Shown here: positions 11,336-21,529 of the stretch, piece after piece | Layout of the letters: the number at the start of each line of letters is the position of its first letter | Position numbering within the stretch: position 1 is the stretch's first letter | Assembly: GCF_023159225.1 (NCBI RefSeq) | Contig: NC_063188.1 | Location: 14,157,086 to 14,221,085 of the forward strand | DNA from: Perognathus longimembris pacificus | Lineage: Eukaryota; Chordata; Mammalia; Rodentia; Heteromyidae | Length of the DNA stretch: 64,000 bases | Direction of reading: 5' to 3' | Notes under the pieces: model-generated | Told to the model about the DNA's origin: nothing | The model's database searches: none | The model's input: only the letters and a program-made list of their open reading frames with translations | Position numbers and translations under genes: made by a program

Positions 11336-11420
11336 AGGAATTGCAACTTGAAAACTTTTAAAATATCATTTTCTTGTTAAAAGCCATTAGAAATTACACA
11401 CACATGCAAAATTGTAGAAG

Positions 11421-11753
11421 GGCCAGGTACAATGGCACATGCCTGTATTCTCAGCTACTTGGAAGTTGGAGATAGGATTTCAGTTCAAAGCTTTCCTGGC
11501 CAAATAGTGACACCCTATCTCAAAGGCAGGCATTGTGGTTCACATCTGTAATCCCAGGTAACAGGAGAGGGGGTAAGTAGGAAGACGATGTTTGGAAGAT
11601 AGCCCAGGCAAACACATGAAACTGTTTTTGAAAAATAATTAAAAACCAAAAGACATGGCTTAAGTGGTAGAGTACCTGCCTGGAGTGTGCTAGGTGGTCA
11701 TTTTAAACCACAGTACTACCCCAGCTACCGTAGAAAAACAAACAAATAGACAA
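11421..11753 (+). mobile_element. Trimeric SINE (B1-B1-tRNA arms), plus strand
   Basis: The first B1-like arm begins 'ggccaggtacaatggcacat' and ends 'gacaccctatctcaaa'. A second follows at once ('ggcaggcattgtggttcaca'), then a tRNA-like arm 'acatggcttaagtggtagag' and an A-rich tail. The two B1 arms are joined head to tail with no A-rich spacer. Confidence 0.65.
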
Positions 11754-11756
11754 ACC

Positions 11757-11870
11757 AAGTATGGTGGCATACCATATAAACCTAGCACTGGGAAGGCAGG
11801 CAGGAGGATGGTGAGTTGAGGCCAGCCTTGACTACATGGTAAGACTCTACTTCAAAAAACAACAAATGCG
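11757..11870 (+). mobile_element. B1 (7SL-derived) SINE, plus strand
   Basis: 'agtatggtggcataccatat ... cctagcactgggaaggcagg ... gttgaggccagccttgacta' is the standard rodent B1 order, ending in 'cttcaaaaaacaacaaa'. It directly follows the tail of the trimeric SINE, as expected of insertion into an A-rich tail. Confidence 0.8.
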
Positions 11871-11924
11871 ATACATGAGTGGGAAAAGAGTATTAGGCTT
11901 AGCAGTAAAGGTGACCCTGTGAGC

Positions 11925-12060
11925 TGAGTGCCAGAGGCTCATCTGTAGAAAAAGTACGAGCATTTGCGTCATGGAGGGAGGGGTTTTGATTAAATGAGAT
12001 CCTGTGTGGGCAGATGCCTCGCATTTAGCAGATGTTCAATAAATGTTGTGTCAGTCTGAT
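11925..12060 (+). mobile_element. MIR SINE, plus strand
   Basis: 'ggctcatctgtagaaaa', then 'gattaaatgagatcctg', then 'tagcagatgttcaataaatg' is the order of a MIR core and 3' end. Ancient, diverged and inactive. Confidence 0.75.
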
Positions 12061-12281
12061 TGACTTGATTCATGAATGGCCTTTATTACCTTAGATAGGT
12101 AGGGAAAATTATTTATTTATGAAGGGCTGAAAGGAAGGAAAAGTGATGATGGTGATGGGCAGAGGGAACGCAAACTCATTGAATAGGACTTTGTTTGCCA
12201 GCGACCTTTTGCTCAAGATACCAATACGAGTGACTTACATTTCTCTCCGTGCTCTTTGGCAACTTAGTGGAATTTTTGTAT
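12061..12281. other. Unrecognised spacer
   Basis: A short stretch between MIR and SINE. Nothing recognised. Confidence 0.4.
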
Positions 12282-12501
12282 GTGTGTGCTGGTTGTGGAG
12301 CTTGAACTCAGTGCCTCTGTTTTTGTGCTCAAGGCTAGTGCTTTACCATTTTGAGCCACAGCTCTATTTCCTGCTTTTTGGTAGTTAAGTAGCGATAATA
12401 GTCTCATGGGAACTTTCCTGCCCAAGATGGCTTTGAAGCACAGTCTTCAGATCTCAGCTTCCTGAGTAGTTATGATTACAGGCGTGAGCCACTGGCATAC
12501 T
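12282..12501 (-). mobile_element. B1-type/right-arm dimeric SINE, minus strand
   Basis: 'cttgaactcagtgcctc ... ctcaaggctagtgctttacc ... gagccacagctc' and then the B1-like arm 'cagatctcagcttcctgagt ... gattacaggcgtgagccact'. Short imperfect flanking similarity (acttagtggaatttt / acttagttgtatttt). Confidence 0.8.
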
Positions 12502-12532
12502 TAGTTGTATTTTAGTGGAAATGAATGGAAAG

Positions 12533-12600
12533 GTTGAGCATGTAGTTTAAGAATAGAGCACTTGCTAAGCAAATGTATAAGGTTCTGGATTCCATCTGGG
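12533..12600 (+). mobile_element. ID-type tRNA-derived SINE, plus strand
   Basis: 'gttgagcatgtagtttaaga' through 'gagcacttgctaagcaaatg' to 'ggttctggattccatctggg' keeps the ID/tRNA-Ala arm layout without a right arm. It is followed by GA-rich sequence (12610-12680) that may be an expanded tail. Confidence 0.6.
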
Positions 12601-12795
12601 AGTAAGGGGGCAGGAGAAGAAGAAGATGGAGGAAGAGGATGAAGTGGAAGGAAGGGTAAAGTGGAGGGGAGAGGGGAGAAGTCCGGGAATAATCAAGCAT
12701 CTATAACCTTGTAGAGGTTCACTATGATTATTTTCCTTGAATCCTAAATTCATGGGGATAGTTGATTTCTGTGTCTTCATGAATTGGAAGTGGAC

Positions 12796-13040
12796 TTTTT
12801 TTTTTTTTTTTTGCAAGTCCTGGGGTTTGAACTCAGGGCCCTGGGTACTGTCTCTGAGCCTCTTTGTGCTCAAGGCTGGCACTCTACCACTTAAGCCACA
12901 GTGACACTTCTGGCTTTTTCTAAGTAGTTTTTGGAGATAGAGTCTCATGGATTTTCCTGCCCCATCTGGCTTTAGATCGGGACCTTCACATCTCAGCCTT
13001 GAGTAACTAGGATTACAGGTGTCAGTCCCTGGTGCCTAGC
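12796..13040 (-). mobile_element. B1-type/right-arm dimeric SINE, minus strand
   Basis: A T run at 12796-12812 (the A tail on the minus strand), right arm 'gtttgaactcagggccctgg ... ctcaaggctggcactctacc', then a B1-like arm ending 'ggattacaggtgtcag ... cctggtgcctagc'. Confidence 0.82.
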
Positions 13041-13229
13041 TAAAGGAGTGAAGATTTTTTCCTATGGAGTGAAAAGCTATGGGAGGAACTGAAGACCCCA
13101 AAGGTGGAGAATGTTGGTAAAGATAGAAATTTCTCTTACAAGTGAAAGAACTATAGTCAGAAAATCTGAATTTTTGGGATGGAGGTACAGATATTACTTT
13201 TATTCTTACTTTTGACTCCATGCAACCTC

Positions 13230-13268
13230 GTGTGTGTGTATGTGTGTGTATGTGTGTGTGTCTGTGTG
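13230..13268. repeat. (GT)n microsatellite
   Basis: Alternating GT with TA interruptions. A length polymorphism is likely. Confidence 0.9.
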
Positions 13269-13270
13269 CC

Positions 13271-13977
13271 CATTATTTGCCATATATTACCAGTATATAA
13301 ATCATTAATTCTGCCCACAGTTGATAATGAAGACCCCAAATTAAAACCCTTTTATTTGAGATCCTAGTGCATCCTACTTTCATTTGAGCATAAGTTTGTG
13401 AATTGTCATCAGAGCATAGCTAAAGTCCTCTAAAGGCCATCTTTACCTGCTTCTGCCTGTGAGTCGTTTTTGCTTGGAAGAGTTAGAGATTTAGGGGGTT
13501 ATGCTGGCAAGTACCAAAAACATGAAAGGCTATTGAGTCCAAGTAACAAACTATATGTTTTCGGGGGAGGTATTAGGGAAGGAGAAGGCAAAGTAAAATC
13601 AATGGAGAAGACCTAGCCTGAGACAAGTTATTTCAATCCCAGCCATAACTCTAGCAATCTAAGCTGTCCAACGAGGTAATAGGCTACAGCAGCCAGCTAG
13701 CAAAATTCTCTCCATTAGTCCATATTTACAGTCCTATCTGGAGTACAATGAGTGCAAGTTGAATTGCTTCTGGAATATACTTGTAGAGGTCCACAAGTCA
13801 TATAACTAGTTACTATGCTGTAAGAAAATGTCCAGCATCCAGACTATGTCTTCCATTCAGTATGACCATAGTTGCATGGTGGACATTGTTGATTGATAGA
13901 TTGACTGCAAAATGCACTTGAAAGTAAACAGTAGATGTGTTTGATGCCTAGATCCAAGTTCATTAAGTTGGCTTCCA
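13271..13977. other. Unrecognised non-coding sequence
   Basis: No repeat family or gene recognised. Confidence 0.45.
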
Positions 13978-13979
13978 TG

Positions 13980-14056
13980 AGTTGAGGATGTAGCTCAATG
14001 GTAGAACGTTGCCTCACATGTGTGAGGCTTCTAGCTCATTCCCCACTACTACAAAT
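13980..14056 (+). mobile_element. ID-type tRNA-derived SINE, plus strand
   Basis: 'gttgaggatgtagctcaatg' with 'gtagaacgttgcctcacatg' and 'cattccccactacta' is an ID-like monomer. It ends in A/T-rich sequence in which 'aaattaataaaatggcata' is partly duplicated (about 14058-14091). Confidence 0.7.
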
Positions 14057-14215
14057 ATAAATTAATAAAATGGCATAAATTAATAAAATCTATAGTGTCC
14101 TCCTTTTTCTTCTATGAAAATTCTATGAATTTTCTAGTACAACAACTCACCCATTAGCACCTTATATTTTTAGAAAATGAAAACAATTTTGTCAAAAAAT
14201 ACCCTTCCAAAGTCT

Positions 14216-14430
14216 GTAGAATAGTGAGTGGCCCATCCCTGTGATCAGAACTATGTAGGAGGCTAAGATTGGGAGGATTGTGGATGGAGGTTAGCCTGGG
14301 CAAAAAGTAAGACCCTATTTGAGATATAATGGAAGCAGAGAGGGCGAGAGGGCTGAGGGCTCTCAAGTGTTAAAATAGCACCTGTCTAGCAAGTATGAGG
14401 CCCTGAGCTCAAATTCCAGTATTGCCGGAA
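14216..14430 (+). mobile_element. Old B1 plus tRNA-arm SINE, plus strand
   Basis: B1-like 'gtggcccatccctgtgatca ... ggaggctaagattgggagga ... gttagcctgggcaaaaagta' followed by a tRNA-like arm 'gcacctgtctagcaagtatg ... gagctcaaattccagtattg'. Diverged, with no clear target duplication. Confidence 0.65.
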
Positions 14431-15299
14431 CATACACACCAACATAGAAGGGATGGAGAACACATGGATTTTGGATTGGGTAAATGTCACAGGCGTGTAC
14501 GAGGTAGCATAAAACCCACTAGAAAAATCTAGAAAGACGTTAGCTTCAGTTTTACAAAAAAAAATTAAAAGAAATTGAAACCTCTTCTTGAGAGACAGGA
14601 GGATTCACCTTGTAACTATTTAATGTGTACCTTGTGCGAGACCCCTGAGCAAATTCCAGAGATAAGTATTTGCAGTTCCCTGGGTCAGAGGCCAGTGAAC
14701 TTGCATTGTAAAATCAAAAGGTCAAGACCTTTGATAGGCCTATTATGTTCTGAAGCCATCCTAAAGAAGGGAGGGTGATGGGTAGGCAGGAACTTCCAGC
14801 AAATCAGCCAAGATGAATGGATAGCAGGTATTTATGAGATTGTGAAGCTTCCTGAGGGTGAACCCCTTTATGTCCTATAAATGTCTTCCCTTCAAGCATG
14901 CCCCTACATGACTGACTCTTCACACTGTATTGATTGATGTTTTAATTACTATTTTTTTAAAGTATCACTTTGAGCCCAGTAGATGGAAGGACCCAAGGAC
15001 CCAAGGACTAAATATGTTAAACCTAGTGGGAAAATGTGATCCCCCTTAATATGTCAATCTTTGCTCCCCAGCAGGTGTCACATTGGCTTTAGAAACCATG
15101 GAGAAATGACAGATACTTTGGCAAAAGACAACTTTATTGGGAGCTCTAAAATATGCTCATGTCTCTGAAAGCCTGGGGTCCTAAGTAATATTCATTGTTA
15201 CCTAAGAAGTAATGATTGTAGGTTCTTTTGGCTGATCTCACAGCTGTGGGCTTTACAGAACCGAAATATGGGCCTTCCTAGCAAAAGAGATTTTTCTCA
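14431..15299. other. Unrecognised non-coding sequence
   Basis: No repeat assigned. A TATA-like 'cctataaatgtc' at about 14875 lies in a segment that could be an old LTR, but nothing confirms it. Confidence 0.4.
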
Positions 15300-15445
15300 T
15301 TGGCTGCATGTTCAGGTTATGAGTACATTTCTTTTGGGACAATGCTCTCTCCCTTCCCTCTCTGTCCCTCAGTTTTTCTCCTCCCATTCCCACCCACAAG
15401 TTGTACAGTTCATTTCCCACATAGTGTCTAGTGAGTATCACTGCC
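15300..15445 (-). mobile_element. L1 3'-UTR fragment, minus strand
   Basis: 'gttatgagtacatttctttt', 'gacaatgctctctcccttcc' and 'catttcccacatagtgtcta' match the L1 3' UTR motif series found at 51540-51780. Confidence 0.65.
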
Positions 15446-16159
15446 AGTTTACTTCATTTAAGTCCTCGCTGGGAAGGATTTTTCCCCAGGGATTCACAAA
15501 AGCAGTCCATGAGCTTGGTTTGTTAGCTCATGGATGTCTTCCCTTGTTCCAGCACAGCATTCCTGTCCTTTGGTATGGAGTGGCTGGAGGGTGTCACTCT
15601 AGGAAGATTGTTTTTGAGCCACCCTGATCACTATTTTAAAAAAAAAGTCCTAGCTTCCTGTTTGGACAGGTTGTATGCTGTGACATTAGACCTTCCTGGT
15701 ATGCAGAATGGCTTTCATCACTCTCTCACCCCATTCGACAAGGTTAAAGGTCTCAGGAAGGTATTTGACTTGTGGCTCTAACTTGCCCTGACTGCTGAGC
15801 AATGATGGGTGTTTTGCTTGAACCACTTAAGAGACGCCCATGGGAGCAGCATACCAGAGAAAAATAGCAGAGGACCAACTGAAAGAAAAAATGAGTTCAT
15901 TACAGCATTTGAGATGAAGTGGGCACCCGGAGGGCAGTAGGATGCACACTGAATGCTTTGTCTGTAGTTTTGTATTTTGTAAGCTTTGCTCAGGAAGGAA
16001 AATGATGTTTGGTGTTTTGCTCAGAGATACTAGAGGGAAGCTGAACAAGCAGTGTGATTTGTCTTAGCTGAACAGACCCTCAGTGGTTGGGACTAAGCTT
16101 GCTGCAATACTTAGGGAAGAGCTTTGTGCACACAGGTACGGCATCAGCAAACAGTCCCT
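15446..16159. other. Unrecognised non-coding sequence
   Basis: Overlapping short open frames at 15268-15781 (plus) have no recognisable domain. No repeat assigned. Confidence 0.45.
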
Positions 16160-16164
16160 ATGTG

Positions 16165-16395
16165 TTTACTCATCTAACACTTGTGCAGTTCCCAGGGGTC
16201 AGGCACAATCATATTTAGTTCTCACAATAGCCTAGGGAGGCAAAGGATTGCTCTGAAGATGAGCTTGCTAGAGCTAGTGGTTCAAGGACTTGGCGCAGGT
16301 CCCCTAGCTAAAGAGCTTGGATTGGAACCAGCATCTCTTACTCCAAACCTAAGAGGATCTCTACTTCACCACTGCCACCTAACACAACTTGCTTT
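16165..16395 (-). mobile_element. MIR SINE, minus strand
   Basis: 'ttagttctcacaatagccta', 'ggcgcaggtcccctagctaa', 'gagcttggattggaaccagc' follows the MIR order read in reverse (deposit of tcctcacaacaaccct...gcccaaggtcacacagc...ggattcgaaccc). Confidence 0.7.
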
Positions 16396-16547
16396 GTAAA
16401 GAGCTGGCACTCTAGTGTCTGTGGAAATCCCACTCTCAGTGTTTCCTCTATGTGAGTCACAGAGATAATACTCAGTCTTGATGGCTGGAAAATGGAGCTA
16501 GTATACTATGTAGGACGTACCTCATACCTAAAAAGATCTTGATTGAA

Positions 16548-16796
16548 GTCAGGTACTGGTGGCTACTCCTAGCTACTCAGGAGGCTGAGATCTAAGGATC
16601 GTGGTTCACAGCCAACCTGGGCAGCAAAGGCTGTGAGATTCTAATCTTCAATGAACCACCAGAAAATCAGAAGTGGTGCTGTGGCTCAAAGTGGTAGAGT
16701 ACTAGCCTTGAGTGAGAAAGCTCAAGGGAAGCACTGTGTCCCTGAGTTCAAGCCCTATGACTGGCAAAAACGAAATAAATAAACAAAGAAAATGGA
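16548..16796 (+). mobile_element. B1-type/right-arm dimeric SINE, plus strand
   Basis: B1-like arm 'cctagctactcaggaggctg agatc', linker, then right arm 'agaagtggtgctgtggctca' with B box 'gagttcaagccc' and an A-rich tail. The flanks aagatcttgattgaa (about 16533-16547) and aaaatcttgattgaa (16796-16810) are target duplications with one mismatch. Confidence 0.87.
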
Positions 16797-16950
16797 AAAT
16801 CTTGATTGAATTGAATGCAACCATCTTGTTCCTTCTATAATGTCTATCCTGATGCAGAATCTGGTGTTTTGTGTGATGATGTTACAGGTAACCATTCTGA
16901 CTATTGAAAATGGTTATATACCTCCACATGTAAAATAATACTTGTGTTTA

Positions 16951-17148
16951 CAGTATCATACTGCATAATGACATTGTGGTCTACAACTGACCACATATAT
17001 ATTGGTAGTCCCATAAGGTTTTATTGCCTAGTAGTGATAGTGCAATCATCTAAGTTTGTGTAAGAACAGTCTTATGATGTTTGTAGGACCAGGAAACTCA
17101 CTGAAATGCATAGTTCTGAACATACATTATCAATCAATACACAACTGC
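16951..17148 (+). mobile_element. Tigger/MER2-like DNA transposon relic
   Basis: 'actgcataatgaca', 'attggtagtcccataaggtt', 'tgcctagtagtgatag', 'ctaagtttgtgtaagaacag', 'tatgatgtttgta' follow the order of pogo/Tigger-related MER2-type elements. Ends read cagt...actg, as expected of the terminal inverted repeats. Internally deleted, with no transposase frame. Confidence 0.65.
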
Positions 17149-17185
17149 AAGGCTTATATGTCTCTTTCTCTCTCTATATATGTGC

Positions 17186-17215
17186 ATATGTGCATATATA
17201 TATATATGCACATAT
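17186..17215. repeat. Perfect 30-bp palindrome
   Basis: Bases 17186-17215 equal their own reverse complement: ATATGTGCAT, an (AT)5 core, then ATGCACATAT. It sits in a CT/TA/CA simple-repeat tract (17163-17220) and could extrude as a cruciform. Confidence 0.9.
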
Positions 17216-17404
17216 ACACATTCTCTCCAAGGAAGCATTCTTTTCCTTGAGTTTTTGTAATTTATACACATTTTAATCCTAAGCTTGCAAAACACCTTTC
17301 TGTGTGATCTTCCAGTTACTGCATCACTTTGGGCACATTCTCCAAACAAAAACAGTTCTTTCATAGTAAAGCTTGATATTCTTTTGCATAACCTTTGGAG
17401 AAAT

Positions 17405-17830
17405 GTGCCTCCGAATTTTTAAATGGCAACTTTTTTGAGATATAATTCACATACTATGGAATCCATCCTTTTACAAAGTATAGAATTCTTAAATATTCAC
17501 ATAGGTTTGCAACTAACATAGCTGTAGATTTCTGAATCTGTCTATCATCCTGAAAAGGAATCAATACACTTTAGCGATCATTTCCTTTTCCCAGAAATTC
17601 TCCCTATTTTGGATATGTTGTATAACCAATAGAGTCATACAGTTTGTAGCCTTTTGTTTCTGGTTCCTGTCATTTAGCATAATGTCCTAAAAGTTCCACT
17701 AGTGCTTCATTTCTTTTTATGGCTCAATAATATTCTACTGGCTATATAGACACATGTGTGTCTACATATCTGTCTATATGTAGATACACAGATACAGATT
17801 TTATCCATTTATTCAGTGCTTGATATACAT
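17405..17830 (-). mobile_element. Old L1 (L1M type) 3' region, minus strand
   Basis: 'ttgagatataattcacatac', 'catccttttacaaagtatag', 'tgtatagggatt-like' and 'ttttatggctcaataatatt', then 'tttatccatttattcagtgc' is the reverse order of an old L1M 3' end. Includes a short simple repeat at 17745-17800. Confidence 0.65.
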
Positions 17831-17854
17831 TTGGTTTGTTTCCATTTTTGCATA

Positions 17855-18125
17855 CCCAGGAATTCAGCCTAAGGAAGTATCCAAGGTGGCATAAAGCATG
17901 GATTATTAAAGAAGAATGGATTATATTTATTGTGTCCGTATGAAAATAAAAAATTAGAAATAACTCCAATCTCCAATAGTAAGGTGTTTGTTCACTTATG
18001 AGACATGCATCTAGTGGAATACTGTATAGCTTTTAAAATGGCACTGTAAGACATTTCATAACAATATGCTGACAACATGCTGACAACTTGGTGAGTGACA
18101 AAACAGTCTATAAAGTGTAATGCTA
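17855..18125 (+). mobile_element. Old L1/HAL1 fragment, plus strand
   Basis: 'acccaggaattcagcctaag', 'agaaataactccaatctcc', 'gtggaatactgtatagcttt' is the plus-strand L1/HAL1 order. Opposite in strand to the fragment just before it, so they are two separate insertions or an inverted pair. Confidence 0.6.
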
Positions 18126-18225
18126 TTATCAAAATTTAAGCTATGTGTGTAGAAAGACATCTGGAATCATAGGTAACAGAAAACAGTGGTCCTGTAGATT
18201 TATAGAATTTTCTTCCTTTCTTTTT

Positions 18226-18300
18226 TCCCTTCTTTTTTAAAATTTTTATTATCAAACTGATGTACAGAGAGGTTGCAGTTTCATACATTAGGCATTGGAT
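18226..18300 (-). mobile_element. Short L1 3'-end fragment, minus strand
   Basis: 'aatttttattatcaaactga tg' and 'cagagaggttgcagtttcat', 'acattaggcattggat' match the 3' end of the L1 at 51895-52646 almost word for word. About 75 bp long, so extremely truncated. The flanks carry repeated 'ttttcttcctttctt' at about 18207-18222 and 18300-18314, a possible target duplication. Confidence 0.8.
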
Positions 18301-18367
18301 TTTCTTCCTTTCTTAATTCACTTTTTCTAATTTTTCCAAAATAATTTGCAAGGCATTGTGCTATGTG

Positions 18368-18424
18368 TGAATAGATAGATAGATATATACATACATACAT
18401 AGCTAGATAGACAGACAGAGATAA
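18368..18424. repeat. Compound (GATA)/(CATA)/(GACA) microsatellite
   Basis: Tetranucleotide units change from gata to cata to gaca along the tract. Confidence 0.9.
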
Positions 18425-19335
18425 GCCTAGAATGTTATTAAGACAATAAAAGGGCTATGTGGTATTGTGTATCACACATACAGATGTACTAACTTCTGAA
18501 GATGTGACAGGATCTTACAAGTAGCAATAGGGCGTTACATTTGAACATCACAGATTAAGATTTATTGATGACACATTTATCAGGTAAGAAAGAGAAAGAC
18601 ATGGAATTGCTTTTTTTGAAGTGTATCTATGAATCTCTGTCTTCGCAGTGGACTGTCTAGCTGTTATTTTTCTACAGGAAGTGATTGGAAGTAGAATGTG
18701 GAGTTTATTTCCGTTTAACATGGTGTGACATTTTGACACTTCCTGATCTGCAGGCTGTTTAAGAGCAAACAACTTGGCTTTTACTGAAAAAAATTAATTA
18801 GACTGCCACTTTCACATAGTGATGGGCCTTTGTGAGAGGACAAAGCTATTCAGATTGGGAAAAATGAGATGGCTAACTGGATGACAGTTACATAAAGGTC
18901 TTGAGTCTGGAGAAAAGGACCTCATTATGCATTGATTATCAGCATAGTGTAAACTCTTTCAGAAAGTGGTACTTTCTTCCATGTCATTGTGATGTGGAGG
19001 AAATTTAAATCTGTGGTCCATTTACATCATAAGTGAGATTTGTGTATTCTAATAATAAGCTAGTGCTGCCTTAGGCGGCATCAGTACTACAAACTCAGTT
19101 TTAGTTGGTCTTGATGTGACTGCCAGTCATGAAAATGAGTCACTAAGAGACAAGCTGATTTGCAAGGTGATATGCAACCATTCTGGGTGCCAATGGAGTG
19201 GTGGCGTTAGCTTAGCCCAAGAGGAATATTATTGGCTCCTTTTGGACATATTTGAATAGTTTTGCGAGCAGCTTACTATATGGGGTTACAGTTATGAATT
19301 CTATTTGGAGAGAGGCTATATAACAACGGTATATG
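18425..19335. other. Unrecognised non-coding sequence
   Basis: No repeat assigned. The part at 19040-19200 has mixed composition and could be conserved non-coding DNA, which cannot be tested here. Confidence 0.4.
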
Positions 19336-19366
<31 letters not shown>

Positions 19367-19377
19367 ACACACACACA
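19336..19377. repeat. (CA)n microsatellite
   Basis: About 20 CA units with one TA interruption. Confidence 0.95.
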
Positions 19378-19420
19378 ATCTGACTGCAAAGGCTTAGGTA
19401 ACAATAATGGCCCAATAGGG

Positions 19421-19735
19421 TTGTAATAGTCTCCATTATTCACAGGATATATGTTCTAGGCTCTCTAGTGGGTGCCTGAACCACAGATCGGACCAAGTTC
19501 TGTATGAACTATTTTTTTTCTTTACATATATACCCTGGGATAAAGTTCCAATTTGTAAATTAAGCACAGGAAAAGATTAACAACAATAGCAACCATAATT
19601 AAAAACAATTAAGTTGCAATAGAAACTATGTGAAAGTAGAGTCTGTTTATTTCTATAATTATTCATTTAGTATTTTTGAACCATAGTCTGTGGGTAGCAA
19701 AGTGAAATCACGTATAATGTTGAGGGGCATCCTCT
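19421..19735 (+). mobile_element. Tigger-like DNA transposon relic
   Basis: 'gatatatgttctaggctct', 'gtgggtgcctgaaccacaga', 'tataccctgggataaagtt', 'aaattaagcacaggaaaaga ttaac', and at the end 'tctgtgggtagcaaagtgaa' and 'gaggggcatcctc' follow the order of a TcMar-Tigger element whose consensus begins 'cccccttatccgcgg' and continues 'agtggatgcctgaaaccg'. No transposase frame survives. Confidence 0.7.
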
Positions 19736-20865
19736 GTCAAACGGAAAAACTTTTGCACAGCAATGAAAGAAGAAGAGTGACAAGGCACCCTTCTGAAAGG
19801 GAGAAAATATTTACAAGTCATATATCTGACAATAGGTTAATATAAAAAAAAGTAAGGAACCTCATACAAGTTAATAGCTACAAAATAAATAGCCCAAAAA
19901 TAAATAGAGGAAAAAAGGGACAAAGGACCTACATAGACATTTCTGAAAAGGAGCTAGACAAATGACCAATAGATAGATGTTTTCTTCAAAATATATGCTG
20001 GTGAAGATAGCAAGAAAATCAGCCTTTCATACTCCATTAGTGGAAGTGGAAATTAGTACAGTAAAGGGAGGAGTGGAAGTTAGCCTAAAAAATTAAAAAT
20101 AAGACTGCCATAGGATTCAGCATTCCCACTTTTGAGCATATTGCCAAGGATTTAAAATGATAAATACTCCCATGCTCATTTTGGCATTATTGACAAATAA
20201 AAGATATGGAATTAACCCAAGTGTCTCTCAACAGGTGACTGATATAGGAAATATATTAGATATACTCAATGGATTGCAGTTCAGCTTGTAACGGAAGAGA
20301 ATTATGTCATTTGTGACAACGTGGATGAACCTGGTGGTCATTATATTGAATGAAACAAACCAGGCACAGAAAGACAAGTACTAAGTGTTCTCACATGTGA
20401 AATATTAAACAATTGAATTTTTAGAAGCAGAGATCAAAATGGTGGTCTGTAGGGCTTGAAATGTGGTTTAGTGGTAGAGTGCTTGCCTGGAATGCATGAA
20501 GTCTTGGGTTCAATTCCTCACTACCACATAAACAGAAAATGCTAGAAGTGGTGCTGTGGCTCAAGTGGTAGAGCACTAGCCTTGAGCAAAAGAAGCTCAG
20601 GAACTGTGCCTAAGCCCTGAGTTCAAGCCCCAGGACTGGCAAAAAAAAAGTGGAGGTCTGTACAGAGTGGGGAAAATGGAGACATATTGGTAAAAGGGTA
20701 CATTTTCATTTAGACTGGAGGAATGAATGGATGGTAAACACTTGAAGTCCTATGTATGCTGATTAGTCCAATCAATACATTGTATACTTATGTGACAGCA
20801 TCACTCTGTACTTCATAAATATATGTAATTATAACTTTTTCAATACCCATTATATAGAAAATAGT
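19736..20865 (+). mobile_element. Old L1 3' region, plus strand, split by a SINE
   Basis: ORF2-end motifs appear in order: 'aaacttttgcacagcaatga', 'atatctgacaataggttaat', 'gacatttctgaaaaggagct', 'aatagaggtgg-like' assay of 'ggaaattagtacagtaaagg', 'gtgacaacgtggatgaacct', and 3' UTR 'gagtggggaaaatggagac'. An IDL-Geo-type SINE (20452-20648) sits inside the 3' UTR. There is no intact reading frame and the divergence is high. Confidence 0.75.
20452..20648 (+). mobile_element. Older IDL-Geo-type SINE nested in L1
   Basis: Left ID-like arm 'tggtttagtggtagagtgct ... gggttcaattcctcactacc', right arm 'gctgtggctcaagtggtaga' with intact B box GTTCAAGCC and a poly-A tail. Target duplications aatggtggtctgta (20438-20451) and agtggaggtctgta (20649-20662). 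The right-arm B box is intact, unlike the young copies. Confidence 0.88.
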
Positions 20866-20869
20866 TCTG

Positions 20870-21000
20870 CCTGGAGTTAGACAAATATAGATTCTGAGTC
20901 TCTTGAGTCTCAATTTTCTCTTCCTGAAAATGGGTATGATATCTCAGAGTTGATGCATACATTAAATGAAGTAGTCATTGCAATGTGCTCAGCATATTTT
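20870..21000 (+). mobile_element. MIR SINE, plus strand
   Basis: 'gagttagacaaatatagatt', 'tctcttcctgaaaatgggta', 'attaaatgaagtagtcattg' is a MIR core order. It is followed by a short (CT)n at 21006-21021. Confidence 0.65.
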
Positions 21001-21074
21001 CTGGTACTCTCTCTCTCTCTCCAACTTGCTGTTTTTAGTCTGTTCGGAACTTAAAAAATTGAAAATTTTATACT

Positions 21075-21495
21075 TGAATATAATACTCCATTGTATATAG
21101 ATTCCCTATTTTCTTTATTCACTTATCAGTTGATGGACCTCTAGGATGGTTCTGTGGCTTGGCTGTTGTGAGTAGTGCCACAATAAACAAAGAGTATGCA
21201 GATTTCTCTATTGTACATTAACTTAGATTACTTCTGGTCTGTCTGTTGTCTGTCTATCCATCCATCCATCCATCCATCCATCCATCCATCCATCCCCAAG
21301 TGTAGAAGAGCAAAATCCTATGATGCTTCTACTTTCAGTTTTTGAGGCACCACCGTACTGGTTTCCATAGTGGCTGTATTATCATTCCCATCAACAGCAT
21401 ATAAGAGCTCCCCCCTCATCTTCACCATGGCCATTCTGACTCAGGCAAAATTGAATCTCAGTGTAATTTTAATTTGCATTTTCTTTATGCCTTCA
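21075..21495 (-). mobile_element. Old L1 ORF2 end, minus strand, with embedded (ATCC)n
   Basis: 'atactccattgtatatagat', 'ttattcacttatcagttgat', 'gccacaataaacaaagagta', then after the microsatellite 'gaggcaccaccgtactggtt tcc', 'tagtggctgtat' and 'cattcccatcaacag' follow the reverse complement of an L1 ORF2 C-terminal region. Confidence 0.75.
21254..21294. repeat. (ATCC)n microsatellite
   Basis: Ten pure tetranucleotide units inside the L1 fragment. Confidence 0.95.
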
Positions 21496-21529
21496 GATTC
21501 TTGTCTAGTAATGTACTCGAGGTTGTCTT

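Noticed and set aside
21254..21294. Regular short repeats that might suggest a CRISPR-like array
   Set aside because: Pure 4-bp microsatellite without spacers, in a mammalian genome.
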